Below, piece by piece: positions 9,473 to 18,273 of a stretch of 54,843 nucleotides of DNA; within the stretch, counting starts at the first letter, position 1; each line of letters starts with the position of its first letter. The stretch is from Verrucomicrobiaceae bacterium. GTDB taxonomy: Bacteria > Verrucomicrobiota > Verrucomicrobiia > Verrucomicrobiales > Akkermansiaceae. The position numbers were made by a program, and so were the translations under genes. The notes under the pieces are model-generated. The model saw only the letters and a program-made list of their open reading frames with translations. It had not been told where the DNA came from and ran no database searches. The stretch spans positions 1 through 54,843 of the forward strand of contig JAIYDP010000354.1 in NCBI GenBank assembly GCA_027487435.1. Reading direction: 5' to 3'.

Positions 9473-11395
9473 CTAGTGGCGGACATGCGGGGGAATCCAT
9501 TCCCGTGCTTGATCGAGCTCTCTCTCCATTTCTATGAGATTAAAGTGAAAAATTGTTCTCCAACTTCCGATAAGCTGCAGCTGTCTCGACTTCCCTTCTA
9601 TTTTGTCCACCACACTGCGGAGAGCGACATTGACGGCGGATGAATCGAAAGGAAACGATGGTGAACGATTTGCCACTTGAGTACAGATGTCTTTGTATTG
9701 TCTGTGTGCATGAGGCAATGCCGTGAGGAAATATCACTGTTTCAGTCCTCTCACTTCGTCCATCACAGCTCGTCTCATCTCCATAACCTCAATATCTGGT
9801 AGATGAGGTCCAGACAGGACCGGAATCGCTTTGACGTCCCTTGAGAAAACCCCGGTGCTTTGAGTCCGTGTCGTTTTTGTTGATTTCTTTGATGGCCCGG
9901 CTAAACCGCTTGAAGTCCTCGCGGACTTCTTCAAAAGTTTCTTCTAGGTGAGTGCCACATCAAAGCAGCTGCCAATACCTTCTTCTTTACCGCGGCGACT
10001 GGAGCATCCGGTTCGAGCAGCCCCTCGCTCTCAAGCAGCTTCTCCATGACTTTCTCATTGATGGCAAGAACATTCCGAAGAGTTTCTTCCAGCTGGTCTC
10101 GCTCCCTTTGCATACGAGGCTTTTCAGACACCGCCGCCTCCGCCTCTGCTGTTAACTCTGAAACACGCTTCTGCACGAAGTAAGGGTGCGCAAAGAAGTC
10201 CGTGATACCACAAGGCGTGCATTCTCATCTCGCAGGAGCTCAGCTTCCTGTGTCAGCACCCGTTGCGAACCTTCAAGCTCTGCCAATCTCTCCATCGCCG
10301 CTGTAAGTTTTTCTGTTGCGTCTGCACTGTCATAACATTCGAAAGCACGCGACCTTTTGCTCGACCTTCGAGCGACCGCACGTCCGCCTCGAGATTTGCT
10401 TTCTGGCGAAAGAGCTCTGCCTTGATGAGCTGCAGTTGCTGCTCAGAAGCTTCTTTCTCTTTTGCTCTAGGACTTCAGACGAGCTTTGTCTTTCTAACAG
10501 CAACAAATGCTCGCGGCTCTCAGCCTCAAGCGCACTAACTCGATGGCGCATCGAGTCGAGCTCGTCTGTCTTGCGGGCGGTAGCACTGGTGGCTGCATCC
10601 AATTTGGATTTTAAGTCGGATCCTTCCGATCGCAAGTCACTGATGATTCGCTCCATTTTCCCGAGCGTGTCGATCAACTCTGAAACCATGAATACGTAAG
10701 AGAGCTCCAAGGGAAACCGTTGGCACGAATATCGCCATCCCTGCGCGCTGCGTCTAGCTCCATTTGGTGCTTCAGCGAAAGAGTCTTCACACTCTCTTGA
10801 AGTTGTGCTTGCAGCTGCCGCTGGATCGCCCTGCGACCTTAACTCCATCTCAAAATGAGAGGACCTATTCTGGAAATTGTCTCTTTCTCGCGCCTCTTGC
10901 GACTCGCCAAGTTGGCGCTGAAGAGTCTCACGGTCGCCCTCAAGACTGCGAATTCGATCTTGGAGAGACCGAAGTGCAGAAATGACAGCTACGGAATAAA
11001 ACGATGTCGATCATGACACACCTCTGCTACTTGTTGGCGTTCCATCGCCTTTTGTGGCGAGATAAGCATCAGCCAGCACACTGGCAGACACGTCGTCGGA
11101 TCTTTTGTCATCGATTCGTCCCGTTCGGACTGGGGACGGATGGGAGGGATTGAGCATTGTTTCTGAAAAAGGTCTAAGAGTGGGAGATCCATCCGAACGC
11201 AGCAGAGACGATGAATCCCTCGACAAATATCTGAAATGAAGTGAGAAAGCGTGCAGAAATGGCACACTTCTCTAAGGACGCTGTAAGAGTCCGAGCAGAG
11301 GATGGCCGAGCAGGAAGATGGACTGAATGGAGCACGGACGATTCCTGATAGAGTAAGCCTTGCAGATTACGATCTAGGATCACCCTTGTGTCCAT
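9473..11395 (-). CDS. CEP57-like centrosomal coiled-coil protein
   Basis: Starts MDTRVILDRNLQGLLY at 11395. After a Ser/Pro-rich N-terminus, a 33-nt intron leads to AVISALRSLQDRIRSLEGDR, which closely matches the opening of the CEP57 centrosome-localisation domain (ALKNLQDKIRxLE). A long coiled coil follows (IDTLGKMERIISDLRSEG, KTDELDSMRHRVSALEAE, RVSELTAEAEAAVSEKP, EETLRNVLAINEKV). The C-terminus after a 36-nt intron reads RRAVMDEVRGLKQQYKDICTQ... and SVVDKIEGKSRQLQLI, similar to the CEP57 microtubule-binding domain (LVxRMEAKxxQI). The stop is at 9473. CEP57 proteins help anchor microtubules and organise pericentriolar material. The assignment rests on both ends; the middle is generic coiled coil. 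Confidence 0.65.
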
Positions 11396-11449
11396 GACCG
11401 GTACTTCAAACAGTTTGACAACCCTGGACCTGTGAACAGTGAACGCTGC
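11396..11449. promoter_or_regulatory. Compact bidirectional promoter (54 bp)
   Basis: Start codons of the CEP57-like gene (-) and of the next gene (+) face away from each other across only 54 bp. Both 5' UTRs and any core promoter must fit here. No TATA-like box is evident. Confidence 0.35.
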
Positions 11450-12304
11450 ATGGGGCCCGAGCTTGGACCAGCACTGTCAGTGCCTCCCGATTTCCTCGTT
11501 GCCAGGCATAGGCGTCCAGTTGAGGCCGCCTTGCTTTATGATGTTGGGACGGCCGCTGCTACGCTTGATCTCGCGTCAAGGATGTATTCTGAACTGATTC
11601 ACGACGCAATCGTACGACCGGCGCCACTGGAGAAACTGACGTCCTAGTTAACATCAAGAGCAGCGGATGCCATGCAATTGGAACAGAGTCCTCAAAGGCA
11701 TCCATACTTACTGGTTGCTCTCAGTCGCTTGGAGGGAATTAAGAAGCAGCTGTTGCAGAGCGTGGGCGAAGCAAACAACGCAATCGACAAGCTCCGCGGC
11801 TATGCTGCGGAGTTGTCTCGATTGGCTGATGTAAATTATGACCTTTTCCTTGAGCTTCGCTCTGAAAATGCCCGCATAGCGGACGACAAGATGACCCTGT
11901 AGACGTCTCAAACGATTTCTTACGTCGGGCAGAGCTGCCATTGAGCGTGAAATGGTTCGAAGAATCAACTGCGTCCTTGAAGGAAAGGTTTTGAGTCCGT
12001 TTCCACCTCTCGTCGAATTTGTCACGGCGCTCGAGGGCGCCAGCTCCTCCAGTAATCTTATTTTGATTTTTTCATTTCGCTCAAGCATCTCCGTAGCTCA
12101 CCCTTTCTTGTAGACACGTCACTAGGAAGCGACAATTCTGCGAAAGCAAGTCCCTATCATGCCGACGTCCTGTCGTCAGTCTCTGTCAATTTGTCCCAAC
12201 ACTGCGAAGTCTCTCCCCTTCAATTCACCCCAACCCCAACCCCGCCCCCCGTCGAAGGTTTCAGCATCGAGCTCAATGAGAGTCTTTCGCAAGAACATAC
12301 GTAG
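11450..12304 (+). CDS. Unknown helical protein with an 18-nt intron
   Basis: Starts MGPELGPALSVPPDFLVARH at 11450. The exon ends ...APLEKLT at 11640. An 18-nt intron, GTCCTAGTTAACATCAAG, contains an in-frame TAG; removing it joins in phase to AADAMQLEQSPQRHPYLLVA. A 34-nt intron (GTAGACG...GGGCAG) connects KMTL to AAIEREMVRRINCVLEGK. The tail, after an intron of uncertain size, is Ser/Thr/Pro-rich and ends IELNESLSQEHT at 12304. The central part is alpha-helical with alternating hydrophobic residues. No family is recognised; the divergent position relative to the CEP57-like gene gives no strong clue. Confidence 0.5.
11641..11658 (+). other. 18-nt GT-AG intron
   Basis: GTCCTAGTTAACATCAAG. It has GT and AG ends and a TTAAC branch-like motif, and carries a stop in the incoming frame. 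Removal keeps a long helical reading frame open (phase 2). Experimental splicing has not been shown. Confidence 0.5.
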
Positions 12305-12330
12305 CTTGTCATTGTGTGTGGGATTTTACT

Positions 12331-13983
12331 TTACGCGAACGCTCCCTCCCCCTTTGTCGCCCCAGCGCCCCATGGCACGTCTGGCGGAGAGAAAGGTGGT
12401 GCGGATGGTGGAGGCAAGATTATCCTCTGGCTAGCGGCGACGGAACCGAATGCTGAGAGAGGTGCTGGCCTGGGTTGTTGCATTTGTGGAGCGGATGGAT
12501 TGGGATCGGGTGGATATCCTTGAGTAGGAAGATTGGGAAAGTTGCCGAAAGGTTGTGCGTAAGCCACTGGCGGTGGGTATGACGTCTGTGCTTGCATTTC
12601 GGCCATCATCACCTCAGGAGGGACGGTTGTGACAGGTGGGTGGCTTCTTTTCGAAAGTTTTCGGAATGAAAAGAGGAGACCTAGAGCGCCTCGGTTCCAC
12701 TTTCCGTTTTTATGAAGGTGGCGGAAGCGACGAAGGAAGAAAGCACTTACGACGAGGACGATGACTAAAGGAATAGAAACACCGACGGCGACGGCGGATG
12801 AAGCGGCTTGTTGTTGGGCTGCTTGTAGAAATTCCAAAGGCCCGGCAGCAGACACGGAATCGTCCGATGTGTTTGAAAGCGTGATCGGAACTGAGCCATC
12901 GGCTGCTACGATGCTGAAGCCTGCAGCAACAATGGCTGGATCGGACAAGAGGCGCACTGCAAACACCGCCCCTGATGCAGACGGAGTGAATGTCAGAGAT
13001 CCCGTTCCCGTTAGGGATTGAAGGCTACATGCAGAGCTTGGAAGGGGGCATGTGTTGTTGTAAGCGACGTAGAGGTAGTCGTAGAAGCGCTGCAAGTCGT
13101 ACGTAATGAAAAGAGTTGTTTTTGCAAGAGGCTGACTTGGCGACAAAGTCCACACGCAGTCGACGTTGTTAGCGTACACACCCGTCGCTGGAATGCGCGT
13201 TGAAGTGAACGGAGTTGTGAGGGGGAGGGTGTACGGGCAGACGGAAGCGACTAGATTTAGAATGGTCAGCGAGCTAGTCGTTGCGCCTGAGACGACAAAG
13301 CGAATCATGACAACAGCTCCAACTTCCTGGTTGGTTGCGCGGAACTCGACGACGTTGCCGATGAACCGTTGAGTGGCACAGGAACCCCCCGGCATATTAG
13401 GACACGCAAGAGCGCTGCCGACGTACGCCACGTCGCCTGGGCGAAACGTGTTTGAGGTCAGTGTGAACTTGGGTCGAGCACCAGGCGCCGGGGCGATGTA
13501 AATCATGCAGTCAGCTGGTCCAAGAAACCCCACTGTCGTCGTGAATCCAAAGCCTGGCCGGGGTGGTGTGGGGCAGCGAGTCTTGAGGATGTTGGTGAGC
13601 TGAAACCCAGTGCCGGTCACAGCAGAGTCTGTGATGAAGGAGACAAGGAGGGCATCGCCTGCAGCGTCGGCGGCGTAGACTGTCGAGCCGACCCCAGAAA
13701 GCTGTACTGCAAAGCATGACGGAGAGGGTGGATTGCAAGAAGATTCGGGCGCGATGTAAATAAAATCACGAGAGGCCTCCGTGTTGTACGAAATGGAGAT
13801 TGAAATTTGAAATCCGGCAATGGGTGGAATCCGGAACACACAGTCCACGTTGTTCGCGTAGGGACCGGGTGTGGGAGGGACTCTAAACGATGATCCAGTG
13901 ACAGTGGTTGTGTAGGGGCACACGGACCAAGCGCATCGGAGAAATAGAAGAAGCAGGAGGCGACTCTGCTGACCCGGGGACAT
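12331..13983 (-). CDS. Type I membrane protein with CUB-like repeats
   Basis: A single exon of 550 codons. An N-terminal signal peptide (LLLLLFLRCAWS) is followed by extracellular modules sharing the pattern CPYTxxx...GxYANNVDCVWxL...F.....YDYLYVA, seen at residues about 20-130 and 245-360, with a more diverged copy between. Spacing of Cys, the aromatic/Asp pair and beta-strand periodicity resembles CUB domains, although sequence similarity is loose. A hydrophobic segment near residue 395 (VAVGVSIPLVIVLVVSAFFL) is the membrane anchor, followed by basic RRFRHLHKNGK and a Pro-rich tail with PPVAY and GYPPDPN motifs that might bind WW or SH3 partners. It is probably a cell-surface receptor or adhesion protein. 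It stands out as a 1.65-kb intronless gene. Confidence 0.75.
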   Translation of the reverse strand: MSPGQQSRLLLLLFLRCAWSVCPYTTTVTGSSFRVPPTPGPYANNVDCVFRIPPIAGFQISISISYNTEASRDFIYIAPESSCNPPSPSCFAVQLSGVGSTVYAADAAGDALLVSFITDSAVTGTGFQLTNILKTRCPTPPRPGFGFTTTVGFLGPADCMIYIAPAPGARPKFTLTSNTFRPGDVAYVGSALACPNMPGGSCATQRFIGNVVEFRATNQEVGAVVMIRFVVSGATTSSLTILNLVASVCPYTLPLTTPFTSTRIPATGVYANNVDCVWTLSPSQPLAKTTLFITYDLQRFYDYLYVAYNNTCPLPSSACSLQSLTGTGSLTFTPSASGAVFAVRLLSDPAIVAAGFSIVAADGSVPITLSNTSDDSVSAAGPLEFLQAAQQQAASSAVAVGVSIPLVIVLVVSAFFLRRFRHLHKNGKWNRGALGLLFSFRKLSKRSHPPVTTVPPEVMMAEMQAQTSYPPPVAYAQPFGNFPNLPTQGYPPDPNPSAPQMQQPRPAPLSAFGSVAASQRIILPPPSAPPFSPPDVPWGAGATKGEGAFA

Positions 13984-14183
13984 AACCTATCCGAAATGAT
14001 AACTAACAAATCCACAACCATTTGTTAGCGGGGGTCGTGGCGTTTAAGCCCTCCACAAGAACTCCTCAGATGAGATGAACACCCCTTGACCTTGCTTCGA
14101 GGATTTACGTCTAAAGTTGCCGGCAAGGGGGGGTGTTGGGCACGGGGTCAGCGAGCAACAGGAAGAGCTCTTAACATTAAGGT

Positions 14184-14590
14184 TCAGGTGCTCCCGACGA
14201 TGAGGGTCTCATTTTTCGTTTTGGCGCAAAAAGAAGGTGTTCTCGACTGACGTAGCTCCTGCAGCTTCATGTCCAATTCCTCCGTCTTTTTGCAGCTGCT
14301 GCGCCAATCCGGTGTCGGAAGTGTCTCTCCAATCTGCATTACTTTTGCGCTACGATTAATCACAGGTTCGAGGATATTTTTCTTTCCTCCACGTACAACT
14401 TCTATGCTCGCCCTGCATCAACGACGTCAAAGCAATCAACCCCAAGGAATTAGTTCTTCTTACCTGCATTCGTCCATGATCACAATCATCCTGATCTACA
14501 TCCGCTTCAGGTTCAACAACGAGCTCGAGTGTTTGCTCTTTGGCCAGAGATCTCAGAATCAAGTGCACCGAGTCTGCAATGTATTTCTAT
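14184..14590 (-). CDS. Unknown protein, 5' end unresolved
   Basis: Two exons are clear. The upstream one reads DSVHLILRSLAKEQTLELVV, then an acidic EPEADVDQDDCDHGRMQ. A 51-nt intron with donor GTAAGAAG joins to ASIEVVRGGKKNILEPVIN, which continues to KTEELDMKLQELRQSR and ends KNETLIVGST with TGA at 14184. The first exon and start codon could not be placed: the frame meets TAG just before the CATTGCAG acceptor near 14583, so another exon must lie in 14590-14780. No family is recognised. Confidence 0.5.
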
Positions 14591-14782
14591 CTTATCGGCT
14601 GCTCATTTGCGGCTGTATTGAAAACAAAAGGTTGCGCATGGTATGGCACCTGGCTCGGAAATAGACTGAAGCAGGGTATGGGATTGCGAAAGGAGCGGAC
14701 TGCGGTACCATGGCCAGCCGATGATCTAAGTGGAACGGCTTGAGGCCCATATGAGTTAATAAGAGTTACATCCAACTGCGCG

Positions 14783-14882
14783 TAGCGTGTCTCTGCTCCC
14801 AGCCCCTGTAGCCCAGTAGCCCCCGGCCACACCCGTGGCCTCTCGTATGACAGTAGCACAGTAGCGTGTCGCTGCTCCCAGC
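14783..14882 (+). repeat. Dispersed short repeat, copy 3, with flanking 21-bp direct repeats
   Basis: The 58-bp core (14804-14861) carries CCCTGTAGCCC, the hairpin GGCCACACCCGTGGCC and TCTCGTATGACAGTAGCACAG. It is bracketed by TAGCGTGTCTCTGCTCCCAG plus C (14783-14803) and the same sequence with one mismatch (14862-14882). This is the layout of an insertion with a long target-site duplication. It sits between the unknown minus-strand gene and the TPR gene; 14591-14924 otherwise shows nothing clear. Confidence 0.75.
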
Positions 14883-14924
14883 AGCAGAATTTCCCAAAAG
14901 TTTTCCAATTGTTCGTTAAGTTCA

Positions 14925-16143
14925 ATGAGGTCGAGGAAGGATGAAACGTTCTTAAGGCAAACTATCTCCATCGCCCGAGAACAGGTCCGCATCTAGTTTC
15001 TGATTCAATCGACAGGCTGAGCAATTCCGAGCTCATGGAAAATTTGAAAAAGTTGTTGAGAAACGAAAGGAAATCCTTGAAGCGACTTCTTCTCTTTACG
15101 GAGGAAGCACTCCAGAGATAGTGCCCGCAGAGTATGAGCTGGGACTTTCTTTGTACGATGCCTCCCAATTCTCTCGGTGTTCCGAAGTGTTGAAGGATGC
15201 ATTGCAGCGCTTCAATGAGCTTCGGCTTGAGAAGCCCGAGCTGTTGGCCAGCATCTGGTTAACGCTAGGAAATGCATCCCTGGCTGAAGTGATGCATGGC
15301 TCACGCTTGAAACTGATCACCAAGGACCGCAAAGCTGATGCCCTGAACGCCTACGATGTTTGCGCGAGAACCCTCAAGGGGGCCTTTGGGAAACACTACC
15401 CTGGCCTCGTCGCCGTGTTTGTTAACTCTGGCAATATTCTTTTTTCGCTCGGCGACATTGACAACGCTTTAAGGTTTTTTCAACGTGCTCGTGCCATCGC
15501 AGAGAGTGCGCCCCTTTTTCTCCCCCCTCCCCCGCTCTCTTTTCGACTGCGCTCAGACGTGAAGGTCTCTTTGGTAACGACAAGCTTCAAACCAGCGCCG
15601 TTTTACAAAGCATTGCCACTTGGTGCACACCTTCTTTTTTTTTTTTCTGACCCCTCCCTTGCAGCTACGACGCAAAGGGCAACGTGGCCGAAGCTATTCT
15701 TTTCTACGAGAAAGCGCTCGCCCTGCGCGCACGAAGCGAAGCGAGCAAAGAGCTAAATGAGGAGTTGGTGACCGCTGGGATTCAAAACAGCCTTGCAAAC
15801 CTGCAAGCTTACAAAAAGAACTTCAAGGTTTGCCCCCAACCCCCTGAAGCCCGTTGGGATGACACAGGGTAGGAGGCGGCGTCGCTGCTGAGCAAAGCTG
15901 CGTCGACAAGGGGCAAATTATTGGGGGCTGGGGCAGACGCAACAATTTCAACCCATTTTGAGCTTGGCTTGGTTCTACTCTGCATGGTGCAGCCAGGGGG
16001 GGGCTAAGGTTAGATGGCTGATGGACCAGGGGTCTGTCGGAGAGGGTCGACGAGTGCTGGCTGAGGCCCTCAAGAGTAACCCTTCGCACAAGCTGGCTGC
16101 AGAAGCGCGCGGAGCTCTTGCGATACTGCGCGTCTCGGTTTGA
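14925..16143 (+). CDS. TPR-repeat protein
   Basis: Starts MRSRKDETFLRQTISIAREQ at 14925.A 31-nt intron (GTCCGCAT...TCGACAG) leads to AEQFRAHGKFEKVVEKRKEI. Helical pairs of TPR type follow: YELGLSLYDASQFSRCSEVL, LLASIWLTLGNASLAEVMHG, LVAVFVNSGNILFSLGDIDN, then after a roughly 155-nt intron NVAEAILFYEKALALRARSE. Further introns include one with a G8 run (ends GGCTAAG, near 16010). The end is ...EARGALAILRVSV at 16143. It is a scaffold for protein-protein contacts; the partner is unknown. It resembles kinesin-light-chain-type and TTC-family TPRs in having long inter-helix segments. The second and third TPR start with Tyr/Ala/Gly at the canonical places. Confidence 0.75.
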
Positions 16144-16212
16144 ATTGGATTTGATGGATGGTTCTTCGACTAATTATAGATACGTTACACGTTTTAAGTA
16201 AATAAGGAATGT

Positions 16213-17208
16213 TTAGCTCATAGCGCCCCTCAGGCGCAACTCTTCCCTCAGCAACGCATCGCCAGACGGAATTAAGTCAACAACCCGGCGGCCGCACTTT
16301 AGGGCGGGGGGGTCAGAGCATCTGCTCCAGTACGTACTCTGTCAACTTCGTTGATGTCGGAGCCATATGAGAGGAGCGCATCAATAACATCCAGGTGACC
16401 GTAGAGCGCGGCAACATGAAATGGAGTTTGCCCGTCCTAAAAAACTAAAAATAAAAGGTCTTGAGACCCCAAACTTGATTCCGCGCGGTCAGGTCCGAGC
16501 CAGCTTCCAGTAGAGCTTGAGCCATGGCGAGATCCCCGCGCTTAGCGGCGACATGAAGGGGGCGCTGCGATATCTGAGTATTTAAAGGACTCTAGTTTAA
16601 GTTCAACTTTTGACGGTGAGTCGCTGGGATCTGCCCCTCCGATCACTAGCGCAGTAACAACGCGTGAGTGTCCTGCTAGAGCAGCTGCCAGCAATGGCGT
16701 GATTCCAGCCTGCACAGTGAACGCAGGAAAACGACGAGAGGGCACTTTGTTTGTTAGATCGGTGCGAGCGCCACCGTCAATGAGCACCGCGCAGGAAGTG
16801 GCAGAGCCAAACAGAGCTGCCAAATGAAGAGGAGTTGAACCACTCTGACATAAGTGGGAAACAGCAAAAAATCAACAGAGTCTGGGGTGTTGGGGTCCGA
16901 TCCTTCAGCGAGCAAAGCAGTGACTGCCTCTGCGTGACCGTTTTGGGCAGCCAGATGGATTGCACATTGTCCATTTAAAACAACGTGGACAAGGCTCTGT
17001 TGACACTTCAGTGCGGCACTGATGATGGAGACATCGCCAGAAGAACATGCGTTGAGGAAGTTCGATATCTCCTTCACCTCCTGACATCGGTTATTCAATA
17101 TGAGATAGCTGCGCGAGGAACGCTAGAATCTACCATCTACCTGCGTACCTCAGCAAGCGCTGTATCGGAGGAGTCACCCGTGGCGAGTGTGTCAAACTTG
17201 TTGCCCAT
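16213..17208 (-). CDS. Ankyrin-repeat protein
   Basis: Starts MGNKFDTLATGDSSDTALAE at 17208. A roughly 70-nt intron joins to EVKEISNFLNACSSGDVSII. Ankyrin repeats follow: GQCAIHLAAQNGHAEAVTAL, GSTPLHLAALFGSATSCAVL, AGITPLLAAALAGHSRVVTA, RPLHVAAKRGDLAMAQALLE, GQTPFHVAALYGHLDVIDAL. At least five repeats are separated by short introns at repeat borders. The last exon, after an intron with a C7 run, reads CGRRVVDLIPSGDALLREEL and ends RLRGAMS with TAA at 16213. Glycine 2 might be myristoylated, but position 6 is Asp, so this is weak. It is a cytosolic adaptor of unknown partner and is convergent with the TPR gene 70 bp away. Confidence 0.8.
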
Positions 17209-17365
17209 TTAAAAACGAGAAAACACGAAAATTGATGAGCAGAGTGTTGGCCCCAGTGGAGGTGTGGCTTTAAAAGTGAAGCAAGTCTGAAGGTAAGCTT
17301 CGAAGTCCTAGCGTACCGAGAGGGGTTTCACAAGTTTATTCAACACTTAAATCAGAAATGAGATC

Positions 17366-18156
17366 TTACATTCTGTTCGGTGCAACAATAACACCGGGGG
17401 CCGTAGCAATAACAGTTGTAGTTTGGGTCCATGGGACTTTCCTCAGCTGCTGGGCTTCCTGAATCAAGGCGCAACAGGTGCAGAAAAACACAACACAAAA
17501 GTCCGAGCAACAATCACCCTGGGCAAATGAGGATAAATGTAAATCATGATACGGGAATGTTGTATCGAGCTCGAATGCTTGAGCGGTTCGAGGTGAGAAC
17601 GCAGCAGAGAATAGGGGGCAGCACAGTGGCGATAATGAAGAGCAAACTGCTGCAACAACAAGACTCGCCCATTCGCTCCTTGTTAAATCCGTATTGAATA
17701 CAGGGGCAGAAGTAAGTCACAACGCCTGCTTTTGTCAGACTCGAACATTTCGAGGGTACATGTGCCACAATCCTCACAGCAGTCACAGAGTCCATTGGTC
17801 CAGTTAGCAGACGCAACATTGGAAACGATAATCGTTTGTGGTCCAGGTGCAGCAACGTAGCCAGTCTGCTGTACGTAGACAGGCGCTTGCTGCACTGCAT
17901 ACCCAGCCGGCTGAACGGGGTAGGACGGTTGCGCAGCGTATGGCTGAGCAACTGCATAATTCTGCTGAGGAGGATACGGCTGAGCATATTGCGGGTAGGC
18001 TTCGGCAGGGTAGGCAGCGGCCACTTGCTGAGGAGGATATTGGGTACTTGGACTATTAGCGCAGAAACAAAGAAACGAATTGAATCAACTCAACAAAGGA
18101 AGTCGAGCAAAACACATCCAGATATGGGGCAAACATCAAACTCACTGCGGATCCAT
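17366..18156 (-). CDS. PLAC8-family cysteine-rich protein
   Basis: Starts MDPHPSTQYPPQQVAAAYPA at 18156; a roughly 98-nt intron splits codon 4. The N-terminal half is a Pro/Tyr/Gln-rich tail of YAQPYPPQQ-like units. The PLAC8 (DUF614) domain follows: WTNGLCDCCEDCGT, intron of 29 nt, SGVVTYFCPCIQYGFNKERM, a hydrophobic stretch SSLLFIIATVLPPILCCVLT, intron, GDCCSDFCVVFFCTCCALIQ, EAQQLRK. The end is VIVAPNRM at 17366. Conserved CC and CxC pairs and the GFN motif match the family. Members include plant FW2.2/PCR and animal cornifelin and act at the plasma membrane in metal or calcium handling or organ-size control; the role here is not known. Confidence 0.85.
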
Positions 18157-18273
18157 GCCTCTGTCTTTTCCAACTAAATATGACTGCCACAATTTTCAAA
18201 TGAAAAGCCAACTATCTGTTAAACAAAAATCTTTAGCGGTTCCTCATGTGTTCAAAACTTGGTTTACAAAAAC

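Noticed and set aside
14803..14866. Hairpin element considered as a tRNA or small RNA gene
   Set aside because: No cloverleaf, A-box or B-box could be placed, and the flanking direct repeats point to insertion instead.
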